DNA of 64,000 nt from Dendrobium chrysotoxum (GCA_019925795.1 CM034300.1:50760873-50824872); one strand, 5' to 3'; positions 23,255 through 36,580 are shown, numbered from the stretch's first letter. Program-made: numbers and translations. The notes: generated by a model not told the origin, from the sequence alone.

Positions 23255-24495
23255 AATTTTATTTGTTTGGTTCGTGAATTAGCATGCAGTGCAAAGAAAA
23301 TATATGCATTTTTAGTATTTCTATGTTTGGTGTGACACAAAGTAAATATATAGTGCAAAAGTGAAGCATTACAAACTCCCTCTGCAGAAACCCACTAAAA
23401 TCTAGTGAGTTCCAAATACACTGCCTCACTTCCACAGACCTTCCCTCTTGAGTGAAAAAAAAAACATCTTGCTTTTGCAGACCTTCTTCTCGTGTTCCAC
23501 CGTCGAAGTGCCAACTGAGCTCCAAAGGTTCATCCTTCCTTTCCTGTGACGGTCTGGCCCGTATTTCCTCCCAGTTCTCCCACCGAGTTCTCCCACTCAA
23601 TACAACACCTCATGACATAGCTTCACTCGGGCATCTTCGTGACCTAGCTTCATTCGTGTCAACAAACGCATCTCAATATCCATCTCCATTGTAGGTAACA
23701 ATGCTCATCTCCTATTTGAGTTTTATATCTTTTCTCCTTTTAGGATTCTGTTCTATAATTTACATGGTTAAGGCTATACGTTTGTTGGGTACTAATGTTT
23801 AATATAGTATTTGCCCAAAAATTTGTGAGTTCAGGTCTTGTCTTCACTTTTTTATTTTTAAACATTACTGAAAAATAGTTTTTTGTTTGTTTAGCAAGTG
23901 TAAGGTTACTTAATTACCTTAAAATTGCAAATCAATGGAACTCATAGGGAGTGGGCTTCTAATAACATAGTGTTTATTAGTACAATCCACAAACATAATC
24001 TCTTAAGATGGTTTGCTGTGAGTGCAACTCACAGACTATCATACTTTGTTTAAAATGGAACTATACATTTAATTGTTTGTATTATTTGATCATTATCATT
24101 TATTTGTTTTAGATGTGGGATGTAGATCTTAATTCATTTTTCTGACAAACTCTATGGTTGAACCATCCAAAAATGAAGGTATCTATTCAGTGTCTAATGA
24201 TGCAATTGTACTATTATATATAAAACTCAGCTCAAGATCTTTGAATTATATTGTTGTCATTGCATTTCAAAATTATATTGCACTTGATAGGGCACATCAT
24301 ACCAAATAGTGCCCTGGTATTCAAAATACACTACTTTTACTTTACTTTGTATATACCTCACAAAATAAATAATAATAATTTCTCTGCATTTACTTTGCAC
24401 ACAACCAAATAACCCCAAAGTATTCTTAACATAATGCATTTACTTTACACGTCATTTACTTTTACAACTCATTCCTTTTTCAAACAACTAAACAA
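23255..24495. mobile_element. Candidate non-autonomous DNA transposon with diverged long inverted ends
   Basis: The left flank has TATGTTTGGTGTGACACAAA followed by GTAAATATATAG. The reverse complement of the right flank has TTATTTGGTTGTGTGCAAAG followed by TAAATGCAG. Other TGCAAAGTAAAT-like words also occur in inverted orientation at the two ends. The middle (23420-23700) is GC-richer and gene-like but has no recognisable domain. No target duplication found, and the limits are approximate. Confidence 0.3.
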
Positions 24496-24549
24496 TCCCT
24501 TAATATTTTTGGACATAAAAGATAAAACATAACAATATAAAAAAAACAT

Positions 24550-25963
24550 GGTTTTAAAAATCAAATGGGACTGGATAGTTCAACTGATTTAACCAGGAAT
24601 AGGTCGGGCGGCAGGTTTGGTCACCAGCCTAAATCGGAATCAAGAAGAACCGCGGTTCAAATTTTCGTATTAAGATTCGTTAATTCTGAAACAATCGGTC
24701 GTGATGATTGAGAAGAACTTTTTCTAAATCCAAATAACCTAATTTCCTATTCATCTTCTTCTCTCTTCGTTCCCGACCCATCCCCGACTGACCTCGTTGG
24801 CTCGTTCCATTCCTAAGCTGCATGAGATGATGGCATCACCAGCTTTATTCATCCTCATCGACAACTACTCTGTGCTCTCGGCCTCATTCACAACCAAATC
24901 TCACCGCAAATATCAATCGAACGTGTTTTATTGCTTTTTCTTGCTTCATTTCATTAAGCTTTTCAATTTCAATTTTATTTCCGTCCATTTCACTATTTCG
25001 GTTTTGTTTGTTTACAGTCTTGATTTGAGCAATTTAACATTTGAAAACAGCTACCATTCGTGACGTTAGTGTGGATTTTGTTTGTAAGAAGCAGGCTTTT
25101 TAATTTTTTATGATGGAAATTTCTTAGCATTTGTTCATCTTCTCCTGCTGACGAGTCTCTCGCGCCACCCCTCTGCAATTCATCTCGGTTGTGAGTATTC
25201 TATACTTTTATTTGTCTCCTTCTCGCGTTCATCTCCTTCACATTTGTTAATCTACTGAAAGCATTTATGTTCATGTTTGTAGGAGTTTGATAAGTTGAGC
25301 AACTATTATGTTTCTTCTGCTATTATCTTGGACTTTAAACATGTGTTTATTTTTAAATTTTTTGGGCAGAAGCTCAAATTAATTTTGTTGATTAAACTTA
25401 CTTGTCTCTTATACTGATAAAAGTTCTTAATCTTTTAGTTATTGCCTGAGTTGCTTTAGGTCACAACTTGATTGGTCCGTGTGATTGTTAGAAGGATAAT
25501 CTTGTTGTAACTGTTGTCACTTCCAGGTACTAGTTGATTGTTGCATCTATTTGCAATATGTTAGTAATTTTATATTGTTTTACTGTTATTAGGCTCTTCA
25601 TGTTGTTATTATCTGTTTAAGCTTTCCCTACATTGCTTTAACTGGTACAAGCTCATGTGAAACCAAGCAAATATAGAGCCAATGGAAGTAAAAACCGCTT
25701 CATAGAAAATGACAAGCAGATAAGCTAGTGAAATTATTGGGGATTGCATCAACAGGATATTTTTCATCATAGTTTGAATATTCTCTCTCCCTTAATTTTT
25801 CAAATAAATTATATTTGGTAAAGACATGCTTATCTTAATTATTTTTTAATATAATTACTATGTATTACATCATCTGATTCAACATCGGTTCGATTCTGAT
25901 TTAATTATTGAACTGTGAGCCTCTTTTTCTTCTGGTTCATTATCTGATCTGATTTTCTCAACC
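24550..25963. mobile_element. Candidate DNA transposon with GGTT...AACC ends, about 1.4 kb
   Basis: The left end GGTTTTAAAAATCAAAT (24550) matches the reverse complement of the right end, GGTTGAGAAAATCAGAT, at 13 of 17 positions. Further inside, each end has AGTTCAA followed by a TTTAA- or AATTAAATC-like stretch in inverted orientation. The ends remind me of a widespread plant repeat whose termini begin GGTTTTAAAAACCGG. The interior holds mixed gene-like and AT-rich sequence without a domain. No clear target duplication. Confidence 0.35.
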
Positions 25964-26489
25964 TTTGATAAAAAAAAATCTTAAAATAAATGTACTCTAA
26001 ACATTTTTCTGCATCACAGGGCCTGAATCTTAGCATCGATCGCAACCTATGTTTTTTGAAGGTCAATCAATTATTTATTGCATCCAATGCCGGGAAACGG
26101 TGCTGGAAAGCTCCAGACCAATCCATCCAATAAGTGTAACAGTATACGTGTCCTTTTTTGTCTACAACGTGGTTACTTTCTTTCTTTTTAGGAGGAGGCA
26201 CATGGTTGTTTTCTTATTCTTATTTAGGTGCCTCCATATGGATCAAACAGTAACTTCTCCATCCCCGGCCTTTTGCATGTGGTGCTAGCTTCTTTGCTTG
26301 CAACAATTACTATTACATTAATCGCTCCAATAATTGATTTGAAAAAGGAAGAAAATATTTCTATTTATGGAGACTTGTTGATATGTTTAGTTTTAATGTA
26401 TGGAAATTAATACGTGATTCTTTACATTATATTTTCTCTTTATTCCACATTTTTTTGCTTATCAATGTTGTTTAGTTGATAATTTTTAT

Positions 26490-26841
26490 GTTTCGTTTGA
26501 GACAACTCTATTCCTACTTTATAAAAGAATATTAGCATAAAAATTTTTTGAACTAAAATTTTCTATTAGGCCCTTCGGGGGGATCCAAGACACGTCGGTC
26601 ACGGATTCTAATAGATGTGGGTAGCCCTTCCAGGTCGACTGAGGTTTACGAACCTCCAACCGCTCTCGACTAGCCCGGAGGTGACAACGGACGGTTCCTC
26701 GTGATAAAAATAATAATAATAAAATTTATACTAGAAAGCTGATTTAGAAAACAGATTTTTAGTATAAAATTTTTTATTTGAAAAATTTTTAATTAAAAAA
26801 ATACTCTATCAAATAGTAAAAAAAATTGTCCCAAACAAAAC
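26490..26841. mobile_element. MITE with GTTTNGTTTGNGACAA ends, interrupted by an insert
   Basis: The left end GTTTCGTTTGAGACAA (26490-26505) and the reverse complement of the right end, GTTTTGTTTGGGACAA (26826-26841), match at 14 of 16 positions. The AT-rich arms are roughly complementary. The end motif is related to that of the 134-bp MITE at 18697. A GC-rich block at 26570-26720 has no counterpart in the arms and looks inserted. Confidence 0.5.
26570..26720 (+). mobile_element. SINE-like GC-rich insert within the MITE
   Basis: About 135 bp of GC-rich sequence (starting GGCCCTTCGGGGGG) ends in ATAAAAATAATAATAATAA, a SINE-style tail. It is bordered by AAAATTTTCTATTAG (26555-26569) and AAAATTTATACTAG (26721-26734), a possible diverged target duplication. 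It contains the perfect stem GAGGTTTACGAACCTC. I could not place convincing pol III A and B boxes, so the SINE label is tentative. Confidence 0.35.
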
Positions 26842-27264
26842 AAAACCTTTGACAAACAATTTATAAATCAATTTGCTAGGATTTTTTCAATTGGCTGATT
26901 GTTAGTTTGCGTCCTATTTGTTTGAGTACAACGGTCTCTATCTAAAAATTCTTTTTGGTGTTATACTATCTAAAAAATTACATGGGCAGTAATTGCCAAA
27001 CTTTTTATGACCTCAGTGAATATTTTTCCACGCAACTCCCTTTACTCTTCTACAACTTTTGATTCCTGCAGCTCAAGTATTTTGCGTAATTTATTTACTG
27101 GGCTGCTATTTTGCGCCTAAAGATGTTTTGTTTGGCAGTTTTTTTTTTTTTTGAAATTGCACGTATATGATGAGACGTGTATAGTCAAATAGCTACATAA
27201 TCTTACTCTTGAGAAACTTTTAGATTTTATTTGTTTTTAGTTTTTGCTTTTGCCTTCTTCCTTC
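26842..27264. other. AT-rich sequence, nothing recognised
   Basis: No gene or repeat structure seen beyond a short poly(T) run near 27139. Confidence 0.4.
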
Positions 27265-27408
27265 AAATTTTTTAATTCCTTTTTTTTTTTGAGAAGATGC
27301 ACTAGGCAGAAATTTTATTAAATCAAAGATAACCTACAAACAACCATCACATTCCTCCTTTAACAAAGAGATAAAGGAAGGAGGAACATTATTAACACTA
27401 AGTACATC

Positions 27409-30400
27409 CTAATTGAAGTCAGAAATAAGAGCATAGTTAGCACACATATCTGCTAACTTATTACATTTCCTATTCACATAAAGAAATAAGACTTCTTCGA
27501 AATCATTGAGAAAAAGTAGATCTTGATAGCTCACCAACTTCTCATTATCTTCTTTCTTTTCTCTGAAAACCCTTTGAAACAATCTGATAACATTACAATT
27601 ATCTCCTACAATGATAATTCCTTTACTTTCAAGCATCCAATCTTGAACAAAATTCCTCAATGAAATAATAGCTTTAACTTCAACTTGTGTGTTGTCCCAA
27701 TGTACCAAACTAAATCCAAAAGCCCCTAAGAATCTTCCTTTTGAGTCACGGAAAACTCCACCTACACTGGCCTTGTTCGAGTTCAACAAAGAAGCATCCA
27801 CATTAGCTTTGATCCAATTGGGAGGTGGGGGATGCCAAGATTGATGAGGCAGCTGATGAAGCTGATTAACATCCCAGTTCTCACAATGGATGCTTTTCCG
27901 GAAAGAAGCCACAACAAGACTCACACAATTAGTTGCTATGAAAGCTACACTATCCTCCGGTTTCCCATGCATAAACTTGTTTCTACTCTTCCAGCATCCA
28001 TGAACAGCAGAACAAAAGAGATTTCCATAGAAAGGATTATTTTTTGCAAGATGTTTTAGAGCAACAATACCTTCTTCAAATGAGCCGACCGAAGGAATTT
28101 GAAATCCCCAGCTGCAAAGCATTTGAATAACTTGAACAATCTTCATACATCCAGCCGTAACATGATCTGCATTTTCAATTTCCCCACATCCCCGAGGACA
28201 ACAATCATCATCCAGCAGTCTTCTATATGAGAGAAAACTATTCGTAGGAATAGCATTCTTTCCCAGATGCCACTAGAACAATTCCTCCGCGGGCCTTAAT
28301 TTAAGCTTTTTAATCCATGTCCAACACTCAATTACATTGCCTTCCTTATGCAGGTTCTCCAAGACTAAAGCAGAAATAGTCTTCCCTGTACCTTTATATA
28401 TTAATTCCAAAGAATCTCTAAGCTCTCCTGAACATATTGGAATTGAAACGATGAGCTCCACCAGATGTTAACCAAAGATTTGTTTCAACCTTACTTCATC
28501 CCACTTGCCATCTTTGATGTAACAAGCAAGGCTTTCAGAGTCTTCATCCAAATTACTCACAAAGGTAGGCCATCTTGCAATGCACTTATCCATAATCCAA
28601 ACATCTTTGGAAATATTTATATCAATGCCATTCTTGATCTTCAATGAAGCAAAGGTCTTAGAGCACTAGCACCCTCCATTATAATCTTCCATGTAGATGA
28701 CACCCCCTTCTTTGGATCATTAGTGAACACATCTGCACCATATTTAGAAACCAACATACTTCTGAGCAAAGAATCATTTTTAGAAAGGAAGTTCCAAGTC
28801 AATCTAGTTCTCAATGAGCTAATCCTGCCAGCAGCCGAATTCAAACCATGGCCACCTCTCTTTCTCAGTAAGCACAAAACCTCCCAAGCTATATAATGAA
28901 GTTCTTTGCCTCCACCGAACTTATTCCACAAGAAATCTCTGCTTATTCTATCCAACTCCCTTAAAATCCCCAAAGGAACAAGGGAATGTGTTGTTAAGAA
29001 GATGGGGATAGATAGAATAACCGTATTTGTCATTACTAATTTCCCCGCAAGCGAAATAAATCTATTACCCCAGACATTCAATCTACTTTCTACTTTCTCC
29101 AACAGTTTATTAAAATCAGCAAAAATTGACCTTCTTAAAGCAATCTTCACACCTAAGTACTCCATCTCATTTACCACCCTAACTCCCATTTCTTTAGAAA
29201 GCTTTCTCACCTTATTCTTTTTTACCATTTTCCCAAATAACATGGCTGACTTTTATGTGTTAATTTTCTGCCTAGTCCACTTACAAAAATTTCCTACAAT
29301 CTTCTTTACCTTTCGTACATTTCGAGGGGTAGCTTCAGAAAAGACAATGATATCATCTGCACAGAGTAAATGAGAAATTCTTGGATAGTTAGAAGCTACC
29401 TTTACTCTAATATTTCTGCCTTTACAGGAGAAACTATCTGGCAGCAACTGAGAACACATAATGAAAAGAAATGGAGAAAGTGGACAGCCTTGCCTAAAAC
29501 CACTTCCAGCTTCAATCCATTCAGAGTTTACCCCATTCAATTTGATAGAGAACTGTGGCTTTTCTTCACACTCCAACAAAAGAGAGGCAAACTTCCAAGG
29601 AAACCCAATACGATCCAACACCTTTTTAAGAGTCAACCAACTCATACTATCATAAGCCTGTTCCATGTCCAGTTTGATTGCCGCAAATCCCTTCTTCGAT
29701 TTAATGACTCTGAACTTATGGAAAACTTGTTGAGCAATGAGAATATGGTCTGATAAGGATCTTCCCTTCACAAAAGCCGACTGCTCTAAAGAGATAATTT
29801 TTGGAATGCAACTACTCATCCTATTAAGCAACATCTTAGCTACCAACTTATAAACAGTCAAACATAAGCTAATAGGCCGAAAATCAGATGTAAGCTTAGG
29901 ATTTTTTACTTTAGGAATAATCACAGCAGATGTTTCTTTCCATTTAGAGCACATCTTTACAGATAAAAAAAAGGAATTAACCGCTAACCACACATCATCT
30001 TTGATAATGGACCAATAAGTTTTAATGAACGAATTCGTTACCCCATCCAAACCCGGCGCTATATTTCTTTCCAGTTGAAGGATCACCAGCTCTAGCTCAT
30101 CTCTAGTGAATTCTTTTTCCAGCCAAACTCTGTCAATTTCCTGCAGCACCACCGTAGGAGCTGGCCACCCGTCTAGGACCACCTTCCTAGCTCTCCACTT
30201 GTTCTTAAAAATATGAAGAAATTCTGATTTAATCAACTCCTGTTCTTTAATTAACATTCCACTAGAATCCTTCACTTGGTGAATCCAGTTCCCATTTCTT
30301 CTAGCTGTTGCATATGCATGAAAAAACATTGAGTTGGTATCACTCGATTCCATCCACTTCACTTTTGACCTTTGCTTCCACCATATAGAGAGGTGGCCCA

Positions 30401-31424
30401 AAGTAGAGTTGAAATCATTCAGCTTAGATTTTAATAAGGACAGCTTATCAATCGAAAGGCCACCATGTTCTGCTTCCTCCATTTGTAGATCAAGTATTTC
30501 CTTTTTCAAATGATCTTTTGATTCCTTCAGCTCTTTATGTTTAGCTTTTCTTCAGAAAAATAAAGACTTTAAAGTTCTTTGGAATTTACAAGAGAGAATA
30601 CTAGCCACATCACCTTTGCACTTCTTGTTCCAAGACTGAGAATCAATAGAGAATGACGCCGGGTATGAAATCAACACTTCTTCAAATTTAATTGTACTAC
30701 CAATATGAATCTTTGCTGAAAATAAATTCATCAGAATGGGACAATGATCTGAACCAATTCTAGGTAGATGTCTAACAGCCGCTATTTGTAAATTATTTAA
30801 AGCTGTAGAATTGATAAAACAACGATCCAACCTTTCCCAAATACAAGCTGTACCAATTTTGTTATTACACCAGGTGAATCTCGGGCAAACAATCCCTACC
30901 TCATGAAAATCAGTATTTCTCATAAAAGATAACATATCAATAAGACCTTGGGAAAGGAAGAACTTTTTCCCACCTTTTTTGTCATCTTGGGACAAGGTGC
31001 AGTTAAAGTCTCCACCCACCACAGATGGAAGTTTAGAGCAAGAAAGTGCTTCCAGGCTATTCCACAAATATTTCCTTTGAGTGACATCCGTGCTCCCATA
31101 AACCGTTACAATCTTCCACATCCCCTTACTAACAATCTCAACATTTCCAATTACTGCTTGTGCCATAGCAGAACAAACTGAAAATGAACACACATCAGTT
31201 CTCCAACACACCATAATTCTTCCAGATAATCTGTTTGAAGGATATAGAAAGAAGTCCCACACACCGCCAAGGAACTTCATAAATTCAAAGTGGTCCAAAG
31301 AAGTGATCTTTGTTTCCACAAGTCCAATAAAAAATGTATCAAACTCCTTCACAAATTCCTTCAAGTAACGAGAGGCTTCAATCTTCCTAGCCCCCCTACA
31401 ATTCCAAAAGGCTATTGATGTCAT
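27409..31424 (-). pseudogene. LINE-A ORF2 (endonuclease, reverse transcriptase, RNase H)
   Basis: It runs for about 1338 codons. The AP-like endonuclease comes first: IAFWNCRGARK, GLVETKI, GGDFNC and SDHCPI carry the expected Asn, Glu, Asp-Asn and Asp-His residues. RT follows with NIAPGLDGVTNSFIK, KLDMEQAYDSMSW, GFRQGCPLSPFLF and the active site LLCADDIIVF (CADD in place of the more usual FADD). A Cys/His-containing region lies around 28140-28470. The C-terminal RNase H (KANVDASLL, QVEVKAI, VGDNCN, CNKLADMCA) keeps all its acidic residues. Stops at 30552-30554 and 29253-29255 and a frameshift near 28640-28460 break the frame. RNase H at the C terminus is usual for plant L1 elements. Confidence 0.93.
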
Positions 31425-33869
31425 TTCAGAATCCTAGTGGGAATGCTCCCACTAAAATCCTTCTTTCTTGAATCTGATTTCCTAGTACGAGACATGCAAT
31501 TTGTCTTTCCCAATGACTTTAGTTCCTTCTAAAGTTTAAACTTCACACGATCAGACGAATTCCCATCCAAAGGTAAGTCAAACTTCCCATCATTATGAAC
31601 CTTAACTGCTAATTCACTTTCTTCTAGCTCATTTTCCCCATCCTCTCTAGCATTGTAACACATTTTCTCCTCCCCATTTATATTCTCAAATAGCTTGAAT
31701 TTATTCCTTTCCGCCAATTCAATGCTTCCACTCTGCTCCGGGACCAGGTTGATAACACTACCATCCGTAGCAATCAAATAGACCTCATTCCTTTGCCCAG
31801 GCTCATTAGCTATGCCATTGGTCTCATTAACAACTTCAGTCTTTGCTTTATCGAAGGAACTAAGTTCCTTATCAAGAATACAATCAGATTTGGGAATAGG
31901 ATTACCTGAGTTCGCAAGCAATCCATTAGGACCTGCTTGAATTCGAAATCATCCCTTCCCAAAATCTTTCTAAACTATATAATCTAGATCAGCTTCATGC
32001 ATACATTTAGAAATAATCACTCCATGAGATTTAAAAGACCTATCCACCTTGTCTATGACACAACCCGAGATGGCTGCATCTACATTAACAGCAGCTGTTG
32101 AATCCCTAACAGGGATTACATCCTCATTCTTACCAACAAGATTCACTCGAGAGACTTCATTGGGTTTCAGATTTGTCACACTCACAGCAGGCTTAGTAGT
32201 AGCCACCTTCACACCAATATCCTCCATACTATTATTGACCATCCCATTTCCACTATTGGACTTAAAAAGCTCTTTTATATCTTGAACAGGATGCTCCTTC
32301 TCTGACAGCATATGATTATCCTTCTGAGCTTGCTTAATTCCCTGATTTTTCTTTACCAAATTGAAATTAGTTGTCTTAACCACATCTCTACGCTAGCCAT
32401 TACTTTTGCCTTTCTTATGGTTCACAAGAATCCAGGGACCATAACAATCTGAATTCACCCTCCCAACCTCTTCATCCATAACTGCATCCTTTCCATCCTC
32501 ATTGCTAGCTCCCACCACATCCTTAACCAAAGAACATTTCTTATTACATTCAGATTTCATATGGCCGATCAACCCACATTGGAAACAAAAGGAAGAGATT
32601 TTTTCATATTCCACTTTTTGAAAAAATCGTCCCGAAATGCTATCCACCCAAACTCCTAAAGGCAAACATTGATCACTTTCACCCTAACACAGATTCTAGC
32701 AAATTCTCGTCTTCCCCACTGAAACAAATTTCCATCCAACATAAGTGGTTTACCAATCATTGAAGCAATTCTTGATATATTTTTCTCATCCCAACAATGA
32801 AGAGGGAGATGTGGCATCCTTACCTAAATTGGAGAAGTCAACCCCTTCATTGATAATGGTGAAAAATCTGGTTTCCACTTTTCCATCCCAATTATGTGTC
32901 CATTCACAAACCAGGGGCCACCGGAAAGAACAGCCTCCATCAGCTCAATGGAACTGAAAGAACATAAAAACTAGCCTTTTCCAAGGGTTGTAAAGTTAAA
33001 TTCCCAAACTTACTCCATTGCCTCCTCACCTCCCAAGTAACCAAATGAGAGGGCATTTCTTTTCCAAATATTTTAAACACCAAAGATTTTACCAACCTGT
33101 TAGCATTCATATGCTCCAATTCTTCACATAACTTCACTGCTTTACCATCATCCGACAAAACTAATTCCTCTTCCTTGAAGTTTAGCTTAATATAGGGCTT
33201 AGTACTCCACGGGTTAGCATCCACTCCATGATTAACTATCTTAGGCAATCCATCAGATACCTTGTCCACAAACACTACATTTTTAACACCTACTCCAGAG
33301 TTAACCCTCTCTGTTTGGATTGGATCATCATGACTTTCCACACAACCACCCAAATAAGATGAAACACAATTCCTTACTTCCACCAAATCAGAGACCTTAT
33401 TCACAGGATTTTCTTTTCTAACCGAACCAGCTATCTCCGATGACAAAACACCATAACTCACTGAAGCAACAGGTGACTTAGTTGGAGTCTGAAGACCTTT
33501 GCTAACCGATATATGAGAATTGGCATTTATCTTGCTGTCAGGGACAGAGATCGCATTTGAATTCTCAAAACGATTCACAAAAATCTTCATCCCCGATGAG
33601 GAAGCCCCCGGATCAGGAGAAAAATCGTTTAACACCGTAGAACCAGTAACATAACAATCATCGCTTGAAACAACATTCTTTCCCTTACGTTCAACAAGAC
33701 AAGCCTTACTTTGATGAGTAACACCACTGTCTGAGAAGATCAACTCGCCTTTCTCCCTGCGACGTCGAACATTATCCTCTTCACGATCCCTTCAAGCATC
33801 CAGATACCAAAGATCAGAACGCTCCATCGATGTCGACGGCAGAGATGGCTGGCGGCCTCCCGCCACCAT
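31421..33869 (-). pseudogene. LINE-A ORF1 (DUF4283-like domain and CCHC zinc knuckle)
   Basis: I take the ATG at 33869, which starts MVAGGRQPS and is in frame with the long open segment 33743-32940. One stop (TGA) lies 25 codons in. The N-terminal part is low-complexity. Residues near 32990-33130 match the DUF4283-like region seen in plant LINE and gag proteins (MNANRLVKSLVFKIFGKEMP, HLVTWEVRRQW). After a frameshift, FCFQCGLIGHMKSEC is a C-x2-C-x4-H-x4-C zinc knuckle. The C-terminal region (32383-31970, 31921-31529) is acidic and poorly structured. ORF1 would bind element RNA. Its TGA stop overlaps the ORF2 ATG as ATGA at 31421-31424. LINE-B keeps the same arrangement. Confidence 0.82.
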
Positions 33870-33988
33870 GCCCAAACGATCTGCCGAAGAATCAGACGGA
33901 AAAACTGCGAAGGAGAATTTTTTAAAATCTCACACCTTCTCTCTCTAACGAAAGCAATAGTTAAGTGATAGCTGAAATTTTCTAATTC

Positions 33989-36040
33989 AGGAGAGACAAT
34001 TTGCCATAATAATATGAAAAAGACCAGTGCTGACGTATTAATAGCTAGTCCTGTGTGGCGGCAGATTGAGGTAACCCTTATCATGTGATGGTAATTATTA
34101 ATTAAGCAACTACAACAAGGGCCATTTGATTTTCCATTTCTATGCACGACTAAACAAATAATTGTAAAGAAAAATATAAACAATTCAAAAAATTACAGAT
34201 GGTTAAAATTTGTTAGATCTACATAATTTTATTAGCTTACGCCTAAAAGTAATGTATCGTAGGAAAACAGCTTTTATGCATGGAACCCAACGAAAGAAAA
34301 TGTATCAAAGCAAATTGTAAAAAAAAAAAAATTTACGATAAATACTCACAAAAGATGATTTCTTTAATAATATTAAAAATAATTAAATTAAATTAAAATT
34401 TTCTTTAAAAGTTTAGGGCAATTATTTATAATTAATATTTCAATATTTACTTTTCTTATAAATATGTTTTCCTTGAATGTTTTCTTTATAATAGCGACAC
34501 CTAACTAAGGAATAAGAATGTGTTGTTTAGTTCTGGAAACAAAAAGAAAATTGTTACAAAAAGAAAAAAATATAAGCTTAGTTTTCTCATTATATTCATT
34601 AATGAAAGACCAACGACTATAACGTTATTCCTAACCCATCTCTAAAATATTCACCTGATTAGCTTGAATCTAGAAACATGTTTTGTATTAAAATTTTTTA
34701 GATTAAATTCAAAACCATTAAACTATAATTTCAGCAAACTTAGAGTCAAATTGAACATTTGGGCGGGGCAAACACAATGACATCGAAAACAATTCAATTC
34801 AAGTTCAAATGAACTAGATCAAGCACCTCAAGAATATATAAAACTTTAAGATATTAATTAAAAGGCCAAATAGCTTTTAAATCTTGTATGCTTATAGTCA
34901 AATCTATTATCTCGTTAAAAAGAATCCAATGAGCTTAAGATCATTAAGTTTTAAGGTCATTCAAATACTAAAATGTTAAATAAATAGTCCATGATTGAAA
35001 GATTTAATATGAGATGTTTGATGGAATATTTTGAAATTATGGCCTAATTTCTCAAAATTACAATAAAAATAATCATAAATAGAGCAACATTCTTCACATG
35101 TGAAAATTCTTGGCTTAAATTTGGAGAGCACTTAAAAATTAAAAGAACTTTAGAGCTCAACTTAATATTTGACCCTTAAAACTTTCATTAGTTGCCACCA
35201 TCATCAGATTGAGGTCGTCCAGATGCCATTGTTTGACTGTCATATTTTAATCGCTTCCACCCTACCATCCAAATCCTTTCATCATCATATGAATGTTCAT
35301 CCAATTATAGTTGATCGACTACCATCTCTTGACTAGCATAAGTCGGTTGCCATCAACAAACCACATAGCATGTCTAACATCTTGCCATCAATATTATCCT
35401 TCCAATGCATTTCCAGCATTGTCCCACACATTTATAAGAAGTCAAACTTAGATTATATATTTTGTAACCTTATCTTCTCCTTGGATCTCTACATTTTTTG
35501 TTGTATAATCGATCATTTTATTTATGTCAAGTCTATGTTTTTTTTTATCTTTTAAGTTTTTCATGTAAAAACTCTGATGTCTGATGGGGGTGGTAGACTA
35601 ACCTAAAGAATTATAAAAATAATTTAGGGCTCCATCAATCCCTAAACAAGGTAAAGGTTTCCTTTGATATAAAAATTATAAAAATTCCATTTAATATACG
35701 CTAGTATACATGCTGAATTAAAAAATATAGTGATAGAGTAGGGTATTAATCTCACGAGAAAGAATGTTTACTTGCAAATACTAGTACTATCTACTAAAAT
35801 TACAATAATTATCATACTCAATAAAAACAAATTTTTGTGGGGATTCAATCACTGAGTTTAAAATCAAAAAAAAATTTAAATGAAATATTATTTGGATAAA
35901 AAATTTTTGATTGATAGAATGTAAATAAAATATATTTTCTTATGATTTTCTTTTATATTGATGCTATTCAGAGCATATGTTTCACTGACCGTGTAGTCAT
36001 ACGTGAAGAGACAAATGACAGATTAAACCCTTCCAATCTT
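33989..36040. other. AT-rich sequence, nothing recognised
   Basis: Intervening DNA between LINE-A and E2. No coding pattern. A 20-bp word starting GGTTAAAATTTG at 34201 is identical to one at 23231. Confidence 0.4.
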
Positions 36041-36429
36041 AATATTGAAAGTTCGTTAGGGATGTTAAGCCTTTGTGAACTAGTCTCGAGGCTAACCGAG
36101 AGGGGGGGGGGGGGATGAATTGGTTATTTTAAAAATTTGTGAGCAACAATGAATTAGAAAAATCTTTTTGAAGGTTTTAAAACAATTTCAGTTTCGCGAT
36201 GATTTGCAGATGTTCAATAATAATAGAATAATAATCACAATTACACAATCATCATCAGAAAAATAAATGTGAAAGATAATCAGAAAGAATACACCAAATT
36301 TTAGAGTGGTTCGGTCAACTTGACCTATGTCCACTCCCCGGAGCCTTCCCTCCGGGTATTGCACTAACACTAAGTGACTCTCCTTCTGCTCCCACAGCAA
36401 GGTGCAGAAGCCTGTACAAAAACTCCTTT

Positions 36430-36580
36430 CCACTAACCCCGTGAGGCAGAGAACCTGGACTCCTTTTACTTCCTCCTGAAACAGGAAGGGAACCTAGACT
36501 CCTTCGCTTCCTCCTAAAGCAGGCAGAGAACCTGCACTCCTTTCACTTCCTCCAGAAGCAGGAAGAGAACTTGGATCTTC
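36430..36580 (-). repeat. E2 3' LTR leader repeats with GCTTC...GAAGC hairpins
   Basis: Read on the plus strand, GAGAACCTGGACTCC followed by TTC(A/G)CTTCCTCCTGAAGC-like units recurs three to four times at about 40 bp. On the minus strand the units contain a stem around an AGGAG loop, as in E4, with some stems damaged. Confidence 0.7.

Larger units (their letters stand above)
27279..33974 (-). mobile_element. LINE-A: full-length plant L1-type LINE, about 6.7 kb
   Basis: The two-ORF structure on the minus strand ends in a short A tail, seen as T11 near 27280. It is flanked by AAATTTTTTAATTC (27265-27278) and AAATTTTCTAATTC (33975-33988), a 14-bp target duplication with one mismatch. About 105 bp of leader precede ORF1. 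The element is the same family as LINE-B at 48153-54360. A few stops and at least two frameshifts make it inactive, but it is only lightly damaged. Confidence 0.92.

Noticed and set aside
24797..25063. Host gene exon in the 24550-25963 region
   Set aside because: 88-codon frame with no domain. The region lies within a candidate transposon and has no readable splice structure.
28906..29753. Frames of 127-155 codons antisense to LINE-A ORF2
   Set aside because: Shadows of the RT coding sequence.
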